Origin: Myxococcus llanfairpwllgwyngyllgogerychwyrndrobwllllantysiliogogogochensis
GTDB lineage: Bacteria; Myxococcota; Myxococcia; Myxococcales; Myxococcaceae
DNA length: 35,723 nt
Assembly: GCF_006636215.1 (NCBI RefSeq)
Contig: NZ_VIFM01000102.1
Coordinates: forward strand, 1-35,723
Direction: 5' to 3'
The position numbers were made by a program, and so were the translations under genes. Shown one piece after another: positions 25,757-34,400 of this stretch. How positions within the stretch are numbered: the first letter of the stretch is position 1; the number at the start of each line of letters is the position of its first letter. Under the pieces are notes generated by a model. The model was not told the DNA's origin. It saw only the letters and a list, made by a program, of their open reading frames with translations, and did not search any database.

Positions 25757-28453
25757 ATGATCGTCAAGTGCGCGCGGTGCCAGACGCGGTTCAAGATCCC
25801 CGACGAGAAGGTGACCGATAAGGGGGTCAAGGTCCGCTGCACCAAATGTCAGAACACGTTCCGCGTCACCCGCGAACCTGGCGGGGAGGATGCCGGTGCG
25901 TCCTCGCCTCCCTCCTCGGCCGGGCAGGCCGACCCCTTCGCCGAGTTCGGTGTCGCTCCCGACCCCAAGGGCGTGGAAGTCACGCGCCCTGGCTTCTTCG
26001 CCCAGGGCGTCGCGGCCACGCGCGCTCTGTCGGGCTCGCCGTCCTCGTCCGAGAACCCCTCCTGGAACAGCATGGACGGGGAACTCGATACGGAGGACGG
26101 AGTCTTCCGCGAGCCCACGCGCATCGGTCCGATGCCGCGGCCTCCGCTCCAGGCTTCGGGCTCGCCGGGTGTCGCCGCGGCGCGCAACGGGGGCGCCGTG
26201 CCCCTGCCCGCACCGCCCGAAGCCATTCGTCCACCTGTCGACACTTCGACGGGGCTGTACGGCGGCGCGGTGCCCCCTCCTGTCGAGGATGGCGCGCCGA
26301 TGCCGGCTGGCGCAGTGCCCTTGCCGGGCTTTGCCCCCAGTTCCCCGCGGGCCGGGCCGGGAGTTGCCTCCCCTCGGAGCGCGCCACCGGGTGGGATGGC
26401 GGCTCGCGCCATGCCGCCGCCCCCTCCGCCCGCCGCATTGCGCCAGGGTGGGGGAGCCGTTCCCCCGCCGCCGCCCGGTTCGGGGACTCTCGCGGGCAGC
26501 GCTTCGCCCCCGGCGCCCGACGCGGACGACCCGTTCGCTGACTTCCTCTCCGCCCCGATGCCCGGGGGCGCGCAGGATCCATTCGACGCGCTGCCCGCGC
26601 CCGTGACGGGGCCCAGCATCGCCGACCGACGCCCGTCGGCTCCCGGCTCGCGAGCGGCTCCTCCCGCGCCGCCCGCCGTGGATGACGACCCGTTCGCGTC
26701 CATCGACATCGACGACTCGACGATGGTGGGCAGTCCGCCCGCCCAGGTCGCGCCCGTCGCGTCCGCTCCTCCCAGCGTGGAGGACGACCCGTTCGCGTCC
26801 ATCGACATCGACGACTCGACGATGGCGGGACAGCCGTCGTTCTCGCCGGTGGCACCTGCTTCACGCGGGGCGCCGCCGAGTGCCCCGGCCGCGCGCGGTG
26901 GCGCGGGGGCTCCGTCGGGAGCACGTGCGCCCTCGGCGGGTGGCTCCGCGCCACATGCTGCTCCGGCGGGAGCTGCTGTCGCGGCGCCACGTGCGGCCTC
27001 GGCGGGAGCACCTGTCGCGGCGCCACGCTCGGCACCGGCGGGAGCACCCGTTGCCGCGTCCGTGCCACCTGCCGCCCCGACGGGAGCATCTGTCGGCGCG
27101 TCCGCGCCGCGTGCGGTCTTGGCGGGAGCTCCCCTCACCGCGCCTCCAGCGCGCGCTGCCCAGCCGGGAGCCTCCTTCACCGGGCCCGACGACGCGACGC
27201 AGGCGGGACGGCCTCCGCATCAGGGGGCTGCTCCGTCGGCCCGTGCGGCGCTGTTCTCCGGGCCTGAAGACGCGACGGTGCCCGGCCGTCCTCCGCTCCA
27301 GTCGGCTCCGGGGGGCCCGGACCCGTTTGGTGCGCTCGACCTCGGCGACGCGACGATGCCCGGCCGCCCTCCGCTCCAGTCGGCTCCGGGGGGCGCGGAC
27401 CCGTTTGGTGCGCTCGACCTGGGCGACGCGACGATGCCCGGCCGTCCTCCGCACCCGGCCGCCGGGGCGGGCTTCGAGTCACCCTCGGCGCCGCCCGCGG
27501 GTGCCCAGGACCTGTTCGACCTCTCCTCGGACGGCGACTTCGGTGAGCACGCGGGCCTGCAGCCCTCCGACACCGGGCGCGCCGCGCTGTTCGGCACTTC
27601 GTCCCAGGGCGCGCTCGGGCTCGATGACTCCCAGGCGCACTCGACGGGTTCGCTCCTTGACGACGTTCCTCCCCCGGAAGAGGGCCTGGACTTCGGAGGA
27701 GTCACGCTCGGCCGCATTGGCGGGGCGGGAGTGGGGCAGCGCGAGGTGCTCGAACTGGACCCGCAGATGTCCGCCGCGCCCGTGGTCTCCGTGGCCAAGC
27801 CCACGGCCCGGCCGGAAGACGTCGGCATTCCCCAGGCCCGGCCGCCGAGCCGCGCGCGCAAGGTGACGGCGCTGCTCGTCAACCTCATGGTGGCCGCGGC
27901 GCTCGTGGTGGGACTGGGCGCGGTGGGCAGCGTCTATCTGAGCGAAGGTCGACTGGACCTGTCGGTGCTGTCGCCCGAGAACCTGCGCGCCCTCGTCGTC
28001 CCCGCCCCCAAGCCGCTGGTGGCGCTCGACGTCTCCAACGGCCTGTTCGAGACGCAGGCGGGGCGCCCGCTCTTCTTCATCCGGGGCGACGCGGAGAACC
28101 GGACCGCGTCCGCGACCCACATCCGCGTGCGAGGCGCGCTCTTCGATGGCGACCAGCGCGTGCGCTCCGTCGAGGGGCTCGCGGGGCTGGTGGCGACTCC
28201 CGAGGAACTCCACGCCGTGGGCAACGCGGAGGCGGCTCAAGCGCTGCGCAAGCGCCTGGACGCGGGCGCCGTGTCCGTTGCGCCTGGGGCCCGCGTGCCC
28301 TTCCTCCTCGTGTTCCACGAGTATCCGGCGGCCCTCGGGAGCTTCCGGCTCGAAGTCACCGTGGAGGCCGTCCCGCCACCCGCCGAGGCCGCTCCCGCAC
28401 CGACGGAGGCCGCGCCGCCTCAGGCACCCGTCCAGGCCGCGCCCACGGAGTAA
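25757..28453 (+). CDS. Zinc-ribbon (MJ0042-type), single-pass membrane protein with repeat-rich disordered region and DUF3426-like C-terminus
   Basis: An 898-residue protein. Residues 1-40 are an MJ0042-type zinc ribbon with two C-x2-C pairs (CARC and CTKC). Residues about 45-700 are Pro/Ala/Gly-rich and probably disordered. Within them are seven DPF motifs (for example DDPFASIDID twice and DPFGALDLGD twice) and six D-(A/S)-T motifs, at Thr322, Thr355, Thr481, Thr507, Thr533 and Thr559, the last four spaced exactly 26 residues. A transmembrane helix at about 704-726 (ALLVNLMVAAALVVGLGAVG) precedes a periplasmic DUF3426-like beta domain (about 735-870) and a Pro/Ala-rich tail. The layout, with a cytoplasmic zinc ribbon and disordered arm joined to a periplasmic domain, suggests a scaffold linking both sides of the inner membrane. 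Gliding-motility zinc-finger proteins of myxobacteria have a comparable plan, but no identity is claimed. Confidence 0.85.
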   Translation: MIVKCARCQTRFKIPDEKVTDKGVKVRCTKCQNTFRVTREPGGEDAGASSPPSSAGQADPFAEFGVAPDPKGVEVTRPGFFAQGVAATRALSGSPSSSENPSWNSMDGELDTEDGVFREPTRIGPMPRPPLQASGSPGVAAARNGGAVPLPAPPEAIRPPVDTSTGLYGGAVPPPVEDGAPMPAGAVPLPGFAPSSPRAGPGVASPRSAPPGGMAARAMPPPPPPAALRQGGGAVPPPPPGSGTLAGSASPPAPDADDPFADFLSAPMPGGAQDPFDALPAPVTGPSIADRRPSAPGSRAAPPAPPAVDDDPFASIDIDDSTMVGSPPAQVAPVASAPPSVEDDPFASIDIDDSTMAGQPSFSPVAPASRGAPPSAPAARGGAGAPSGARAPSAGGSAPHAAPAGAAVAAPRAASAGAPVAAPRSAPAGAPVAASVPPAAPTGASVGASAPRAVLAGAPLTAPPARAAQPGASFTGPDDATQAGRPPHQGAAPSARAALFSGPEDATVPGRPPLQSAPGGPDPFGALDLGDATMPGRPPLQSAPGGADPFGALDLGDATMPGRPPHPAAGAGFESPSAPPAGAQDLFDLSSDGDFGEHAGLQPSDTGRAALFGTSSQGALGLDDSQAHSTGSLLDDVPPPEEGLDFGGVTLGRIGGAGVGQREVLELDPQMSAAPVVSVAKPTARPEDVGIPQARPPSRARKVTALLVNLMVAAALVVGLGAVGSVYLSEGRLDLSVLSPENLRALVVPAPKPLVALDVSNGLFETQAGRPLFFIRGDAENRTASATHIRVRGALFDGDQRVRSVEGLAGLVATPEELHAVGNAEAAQALRKRLDAGAVSVAPGARVPFLLVFHEYPAALGSFRLEVTVEAVPPPAEAAPAPTEAAPPQAPVQAAPTE
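27278..27450 (+). repeat. 78-base tandem repeat in the zinc-ribbon gene
   Basis: Units start at 27278, 27356 and 27434 (period 78 bases, 26 residues). The first two differ at only 4 of 78 bases, and the third is partial. Each unit spans M/V-P-G-R-P-P-L-Q-S-A-P-G-G and DPFGALDLGDAT. The near-identity suggests recent duplication or conversion. Confidence 0.9.
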
Positions 28454-28458
28454 GCGCC

Positions 28459-29268
28459 ATGCCCTCAGTGGACGACGCACGCAACGTCGCCAGGTTCCTC
28501 CACGCGCTGGGTGGCGGGGCCGAGGTGCGCCGCAAGGCCGCCGCGAGGGAGCTGTCGCGCGGTGACCCGTTCGACGCGAATGAGCTGGTGGGTCACCTCA
28601 TCTCCCTCTCGCGTCACGGCTGGGAGCCCGCCACCTGCGTGCTGTCCGACTTCCTGGCCGCGCTGGAGCAGGAGGCGGAGCACATTCCCCACGTCACCGA
28701 GCTGCGCAGGCTCGCGCACGTGCAGGCGCTCGACTCGGTGGCGGACCTGTTCTCCCAGGGCCCGGCGAAGCGCGAGATGAACCCGGATGCCGCCGCGCGG
28801 GCTGACGCCAACGCCTTCTCCCAGTCGCTCGGTCACCTCAAGCAGCAGGCCCGGCTCACCAGGGACCCGGACACGCTGTCGCGCCTGGCCACCGTCAGCA
28901 ACCCGTCCGTGCTGCGCAACGTCCTCATCAATCCGCGACTGACCGAGGACCTGGTGGTGCGCATCGCCGCCCGCCGTCCGGCCCGCCCCGAGCCCTTGGT
29001 GGAAATCTGGAGGTCCGCCCGCTGGTCCGTGCGCCATGCGGTGCGCCGCGCGCTCGTCTTCAACCCGTACCTGCCCCCTGAAATCGGCGCGAAAATCGTC
29101 CCCCTGCTCAACACCAGTGACTTGCGCGAGCTCACGTCGAGCACCGGGCTGCACCTGTCCCTGAGGGAGCAGGCCGCGCGACTGCTGACGGAAGGTCCCG
29201 CGGCGCAGCGACTCACGAGCGAGGAATCGCCCGAGCCCCCACGCGGAGCCCGTCACACCCACGACTGA
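28459..29268 (+). CDS. Hypothetical helical-repeat protein
   Basis: A 269-residue protein, 5 bases after the zinc-ribbon gene stop, with GGAG about 9 bases before the ATG, so the two are likely co-transcribed. No signal peptide or membrane segment is seen. The N-terminal 100 residues are helical. Residues about 135-255 contain repeated leucine-rich helical units such as LSRLATVSNPSVLRNVLINP and a similar FNPYLPPEIGAKIVPLL, recalling leucine-rich-repeat-variant or DUF2336-like helical solenoids that serve as protein-binding scaffolds. I do not recognise a specific family. Its pairing with the zinc-ribbon scaffold suggests interaction with its cytoplasmic arm, which is inference. Confidence 0.78.
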   Translation: MPSVDDARNVARFLHALGGGAEVRRKAAARELSRGDPFDANELVGHLISLSRHGWEPATCVLSDFLAALEQEAEHIPHVTELRRLAHVQALDSVADLFSQGPAKREMNPDAAARADANAFSQSLGHLKQQARLTRDPDTLSRLATVSNPSVLRNVLINPRLTEDLVVRIAARRPARPEPLVEIWRSARWSVRHAVRRALVFNPYLPPEIGAKIVPLLNTSDLRELTSSTGLHLSLREQAARLLTEGPAAQRLTSEESPEPPRGARHTHD

Positions 29269-29295
29269 ACGGGAATGGAAGAGGGGACGAGCGGA

Positions 29296-29523
29296 CTAGC
29301 GGCGGCGAGGTGAGTCGTGCTCGCTGTACTCGGCGTCGGTGGAGCCCCGGCGCGAGGACGGCAGCGACTTCGCGTCGACCAGGTCCTCGCCCTTGGACGC
29401 CTTGCGGAACGAGTAGACGAACTTGCCCACCGCGTTGCCAAGCTGACCCATCCGGGCGGCCGAGAAGACCACCAGCAGGATGAAGCCGAGGACGATGATT
29501 TCTCCGAGGCCGAGGCCCAACAT
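29296..29523 (-). CDS. tatA: TatA/TatE family protein (Sec-independent translocase component)
   Basis: A 75-residue protein from the ATG at 29523: a short N-terminal membrane helix (LGEIIVLGFILLVVF), then an amphipathic helix (MGQLGNAVGKFVYSFRKASK) and a polar, charged tail, exactly the TatA layout and length. Departures from typical TatA are Ser21 after Phe20 (usually Phe-Gly) and M-G-Q-L-G in place of the usual P-E-L-G. No tatB or tatC is adjacent, so it may be a second TatA paralogue. TatA oligomers form the pore-like element for folded proteins. It is convergent with the hypothetical gene, with about 27 bases between stops, and no strong ribosome site is visible. Confidence 0.85.
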   Translation of the reverse strand: MLGLGLGEIIVLGFILLVVFSAARMGQLGNAVGKFVYSFRKASKGEDLVDAKSLPSSRRGSTDAEYSEHDSPRRR

Positions 29524-29636
29524 GATGAGGGCACAGTGCAGCAAAGGAGCAGGGGAGGCAAGCCGCGCGTCCACCCGTGGACGCCCGTCCGCTCTTCTGC
29601 TGCGCACGGACCGGCTTCCATCGCACACTGCGGCCC

Positions 29637-30362
29637 ATGCTCCTGCTTGCCCACCGAGGCGCCTCGGCTGACGCCCCCGAGAACACCCTGGAAGCCTTCG
29701 CCGAGGCCGCCCGGCAGGGGGCCGACGGCGTGGAGCTGGACGCCATGGTGTGCGGCTCGGGCGAGGTGGTGGTCTGCCACGATGAGCGGCTGGAGCGGCT
29801 GGCGCGGCTTCCCTGGGAGGTGCGCCACACGCCCTGGTGGAAGCTGCAACGCGCCGACGTGGGGACGTCACTGGGCTTCGCTCCGGCGCGCATCCCCCTG
29901 CTGGAGGATGTGCTGGACGCGCTGCCGCCGCAGCTCATCGTCAACATCGAGCTGAAGTGCGACCGGTTCGACGACGACGGGCTCTCCCAGAAGGTGGCGG
30001 ACCTGGTGCGCCGCCGGGGACTGGCCGAGCGCGTGGTCGTCTCCAGCTTCAACCCGCTGTGCCTCTTCCGCCTCCTCGCCGTCGCGCCCGAGCTGCGGCG
30101 GGGCTACCTCATCGACCCGGACCGGCGCTGGGGCGTGCACGCGTACGCGGTGAGCCCGCTCGTCTCGTCCCACTCGGTGCACCCCTACTACGAGGACTGC
30201 ACTCCGGAGCGGGTCGCCACCTGGCGCGCCGCGGGGCTGCGGGTGGCCACCTGGACGGTGGACGACGCCGCGAGGGCCCGCGCGCTGGAGCAGATGGGGG
30301 TCAGCTACCTCATCACCAACCGGCCCGGCGCGCTGCGAGAGGCCCTGCGCGCCGCGGCCTGA
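29637..30362 (+). CDS. Glycerophosphodiester phosphodiesterase
   Basis: A 241-residue TIM-barrel GDPD protein from the ATG at 29637. Catalytic and metal residues are present: His6-Arg7 (LAHRGAS), Glu33 and Asp35 (DGVELDAMV), His48 (VCHDE), and NIELKCD in the next strand, with SSFNPLCLF and the closing TWTVDD and YLITNRP blocks. It hydrolyses glycerophosphodiesters to glycerol-3-phosphate and an alcohol. No signal peptide is seen, so it is probably cytoplasmic. It starts about 110 bases from the divergent tatA start and converges with the barrel-protein gene, with 9 bases between stops. Family-typical length; no anomalies. Confidence 0.95.
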   Translation: MLLLAHRGASADAPENTLEAFAEAARQGADGVELDAMVCGSGEVVVCHDERLERLARLPWEVRHTPWWKLQRADVGTSLGFAPARIPLLEDVLDALPPQLIVNIELKCDRFDDDGLSQKVADLVRRRGLAERVVVSSFNPLCLFRLLAVAPELRRGYLIDPDRRWGVHAYAVSPLVSSHSVHPYYEDCTPERVATWRAAGLRVATWTVDDAARARALEQMGVSYLITNRPGALREALRAAA

Positions 30363-30371
30363 CCGCCGTGC

Positions 30372-31292
30372 CTAGAAGTCCAGGCCGAGCGTGGTGCTGA
30401 AGGCGAACACCGCCGGAAGACCCCGGTCCTCCAGCGCGTTCGGATTGTCCGCGCGAGGCGTCTCGACGCTGCCCGTGCGCGTGAGCGACAGCTCCGCGCC
30501 CAGTTGCAGCACGCCGCCGATGAAGCGCACGCCGCCGTAGATGCGCTGGTTCACGTTGTCGCCGAAGGACACCTTGGCGTAGTTGTCCGTGCCCGTCAGC
30601 GCACCGCGCGAGTCGCCCACGGTGGAGTCCTCGTAGCTGCGCGAGGGGTCGAAGTCGAGGCGGCTCGTGGTGGCCCCGACGAAGCCCAGGTCCAGGCCTC
30701 CGTAAGGCGTCAGCGTCACCATGCCGCCCAGGGGGAACTGCTTGCCCACGCCGATGTCCAGGCCCATCACCGTCAGGCTCAAGTCCCGGGCGCCGAACAG
30801 CTTCGTCACGTGTCCGCGCAGGCCCACGTCCGGCAGCCACGTGAAGCCCTCGTTGACGGCCCACTTCACCTCGCCGGTGGCCACCACCTGGCTGCTCTTC
30901 TCCACCCAGCCCACGCGCCCGCCCAGCTCCAGCGAGAAGGGCAGGCCCTTGCGCACGTGGAAGGAGGGGATGAGCACCGTGGAGGGCTGCTCCGGGTTCT
31001 CCGTGGGGATGCGCACGCTGTCCGGCAGCGACACCACGGACAGCTCCGCGTTGACGGCCCAGGCCGAGTGCCCCGTCGTCTCCGGTGGCATCAGGTTCGC
31101 CGAGGTGATGGCGGCGCCCATGACGCGGGCGAAGGCGCGGAAGTTCGCGTTCGCGGCGGCGTTGGTGAGTGCTCCGCCCTGCATCGCCTTCGGATCTCCG
31201 AAGTCGGCGATGCGCAAATCGTTGTCGTCCGCGTATGCGGTCGCTCCCGAGACACACGCCGCCAGGGCGAGCCACCGACTGAACGTCCGCAT
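30372..31292 (-). CDS. Outer-membrane beta-barrel-like protein
   Basis: A 306-residue protein from the ATG at 31292 with GGAGG about 11 bases upstream. A cleavable signal peptide ends at about residue 20 (SGATAYA, before DDNDL). The mature part has alternating hydrophobic/polar strands with aromatic girdles (FSLELGGRVGWV, LTPYGGLDLGFVG, RIYGGVRFIGGVLQLGAEL) and a terminal Phe (FSTTLGLDF), the usual outer-membrane barrel insertion signal. About 10-12 strands are likely. No specific transport family is recognised. It lies downstream of the S41 protease gene on the same strand, but separated from it by a strong terminator, so it is probably transcribed on its own. Confidence 0.82.
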   Translation of the reverse strand: MRTFSRWLALAACVSGATAYADDNDLRIADFGDPKAMQGGALTNAAANANFRAFARVMGAAITSANLMPPETTGHSAWAVNAELSVVSLPDSVRIPTENPEQPSTVLIPSFHVRKGLPFSLELGGRVGWVEKSSQVVATGEVKWAVNEGFTWLPDVGLRGHVTKLFGARDLSLTVMGLDIGVGKQFPLGGMVTLTPYGGLDLGFVGATTSRLDFDPSRSYEDSTVGDSRGALTGTDNYAKVSFGDNVNQRIYGGVRFIGGVLQLGAELSLTRTGSVETPRADNPNALEDRGLPAVFAFSTTLGLDF

Positions 31293-31373
31293 TCGAGTCA
31301 CCGCCTCCCGGGAACCCGCCGGCCGGGGGCGCCCCACAGCGGCGGACGCTAACGCCAGCCCGCGAGGAGCGTC

Positions 31374-31434
31374 AACAAAACGGGCGGCCCTTCCGACGAG
31401 TCTCGTGAGGAGAACCCACCGGAAGGGCCGCCCG
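31374..31434 (-). terminator. Strong intrinsic terminator of the S41 protease gene
   Basis: A 15-base-pair perfect stem (31381-31395 with 31420-31434) is followed on the minus strand by TTTTGTT, about 30 bases past the protease stop. This is the clearest Rho-independent terminator in the window. Confidence 0.9.
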
Positions 31435-31462
31435 GAAGGCGGCGCCGAGTGTCGTCAGACGC

Positions 31463-34400
31463 CTACTGCGGCTGCGGCTTCACCCCGCCGGGGCTCTGGC
31501 CCGTGACCTTCTGGGCGACTTCGGCCGGACGGCGGCGGATGACCAGGGTGCGGCGGCTGGCGAAGTCGGTGCTCTCCCGCGCCACCACCAGCACATTGTT
31601 GTTGCCTTCCTTCAGGGTGAACTCGGTGGAGAATTTCAGGGTGTTCGGCTCGCCACCCTTCGGGTCCACGCCCTTGAAGTAGACCTTCTGGTCGTTGACC
31701 AGCACGTAGACGTCCAACAGGCCGTTGGGGTCCGTCACCACGCCGGACAGGGTGAACTTCTCCCCGTTGGCGACCAGGCCGCCCGCGGACGGGTCCGCGT
31801 CCAGCTTGATGTCCGGCGGGCGCCGCGTCGTCGTCCACGCAAGCTTCGGCTGCACGGGCTTGCCCGTCTTCACCTCGCGGGCATCCTGGGCGCGCACGAA
31901 GGCGAAGCGGTTCTTCTCCAGCTCCACGCGGAAGAAGCCCTTGTTCGCGGCCTCCACCGGCAGCACCGCGGCCGCGTTCAGCTTCGCCACCGTGCGGCCC
32001 CCTTCCACGGGCGAGCCCAAGAACTCCGTCTTCTCCGCCACGCGCACCGAGCCCTTCTTGGCCTCGAGCGTCGCCACCGGAGCGTCCTTCACGGGCAGCT
32101 CCATCTTCTCCATGACGAACTCCTCCAGCGGCTCGTCGATGATGGCCAGCTTCAGCGGGAAGGTGTCGCCCTTGTAGCCCTTCTTCACCTCCACCTGGAA
32201 CCGCGCCGTCTTCGTCTCGCCGGCCTTCAGCTCGCCCAGCTTGAAGCGGCCCTTTTCGATGAAGATGTTCGCGTCCCCGCCATTCTTGATCTGCGTGAAG
32301 GAATCCATCGCGACGCCGGGGCCGACGTTCGTCACGTCCAGCAGCACCGCCACCGACTCGCCCCGCTGCACCGTGCCGTCGCCGTTGCAGCTGGCGCAGT
32401 CATCGACGACCTGCCAGTTGAAGGCGAAGGACGGCCGCGGCAGCTCCGCGAAGTTCAGCTCCGACACGCGCGTCTCCGGCAGCGCGCCCTGGTCATCGAA
32501 GAAGCGCACCGTCACGTCGTCGCGGCGGCTGGTCAGGTCCTTGGGCAGCCGGACCTTCACCTTCCAGGACTTCTTCTCGCCCGGGTTGAGCGCGCCGAAG
32601 AGGAACTCGCGGCGGTCCAGGAAGGCGTTGTCGCTCTCCGTCCAGGCGCGCACGCGCTTGAGCGGCTCGGCGCCCTTGTTCTCCGCCGTCACCACCATCT
32701 CCAAGAGCTCGCCAGCGTGAATCTTGGTGTCCGGCGTCGGCGTCAGCGTGCCCGTCAGCTGCACGTTCTTCGGCGTGGGACCCGCGCTCCAGTCCACACC
32801 CAGCGCGGCGATGGCGGCGTTGATGCGGGTCTCCTCTTCACGGCGCTTCTGCTCGATGAAGGCCTTGCCCTGCTGCAGCTGCTGCTGACGGGTGGCCGCC
32901 GGGGCCTTCAGCACGTAGTCCCGCGCGAACTGCACCTCGAAGTCCTCCTTGATCTCCTCCTGCGACTCCGCGTCCAGCTGGTCGTCCAGGTCCTCGCCCT
33001 GGCCCGCCACGTCGAGCAGCGGGTCGTTCTCCCCATGCGGCTTCTTGTCCCCGTCCTTGCTCGCGGCGACGGCCTTGGGGTTCTTGGGCTCCTCCTTCGC
33101 GGCGACCGCCAGCTTCTCCTGCTGCTTGGGGTCCACCTTCAGGTACTTGAGGCTCTCGCGCGGCTTCTCGCGGTCCAACACGTCCTCGCGCTTCTTGGCG
33201 ACGGTGGCCGAGTCCGGGTTGCCGAAGTGCTGATCCAGGTCCGCCTCCCCCATGGAGCGGCGCGACGCGAACACGTCCACGCGCTCGTCGGTGACGCGAG
33301 TGGGCACCAACTGGATGTCCGGGACGATGCCCACTTCCTGGATGGAGACGTCGCCGGGCGTCAGGTACTTGGCGATGGTCAGCTTCAGCGCGCTGTCATC
33401 CGGGAAGTCGTACAGCACCTGGACGCTGCCCTTGCCGAACGTCTGCCGGCCGATGATGACCGCGCGGTTGAGGTTCTTCAGCGCGCCCGCCACGATTTCC
33501 GACGCGGAGGCGCTGCCCGCGTTGACGAGCACCGCGATGGGATAGGTGTCCTCGCCCTCGGTGGGACGCGCGCGCTTCTCCTCGCGCAGCTTGTCCGACA
33601 GGCCCACCGTCGCGACGATGGTGCCGTTGGACAGGAACGTGTCGGACACCTGGATGGCCTGCTCAAGGAGGCCGCCCGGGTTGCCACGCATGTCCAGCAC
33701 CAGGCCCTTGAAGCCGCCCTTGGCGTCCGCCTGCTTGCGCAGCTCACCCAGCGCCGACTCCAAATCCCGCGTGGTGTTGCCCTGGAAGTTCTTCAGGCGG
33801 ATGTAGCCCACGTTGCCGGAGAGCATCTTGTGCTGGACGCTCTCGATGGAAATCATCGCGCGGGCCAGCGTCATCACGCGGGGCTTGTCCCAGCCGTCGC
33901 GCTCCACGGTGATGATGATGCGGCTGTCCACCGGGCCGCGCAGCTTGGACACGGCCTCGTTGAGGTCCATGTTGACGGTGGACTCCTCGCCAATCTTCTT
34001 GATGCGGTCGTCCTTCTGGATGCCGGCGCGGTGCGCGGGCGTCTTGGGCAGCACCTTGACGACGGTGAGGTTGCCCTCGCGCATCTGGATGACGAAGCCC
34101 AGGCCGCCGAACTCACCCTTGGTGGACAGCTTCATCTCCCGGTACAGCTCCGGGCGCAGCAGCACCGAGTGCGGGTCCAACGTGGACAGCATGCCGTTGA
34201 CGGCCGCGTACTCGATGTCGCGCGTGTCCTCGATGGGACGCATGTTCTTCGACAGGAAGTCGAACACGTCCTTGAGGGCGAAGGACATCTTCCACAGCGA
34301 GTCGACATGCCCGATGTCGAACTCACGCGTCTTGCCGTTGACGTTGACGGCCAGCTTGCCCGTCTCCGGGTTGCCGTCCACCAGCACGTCCGGAACGCTC

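Noticed and set aside
25849-27180. Minus-strand frames opposite the zinc-ribbon gene
   Set aside because: Low-complexity Ala/Gly/Pro sequence created by the repeats; the plus strand has the zinc ribbon, membrane helix and C-terminal domain.
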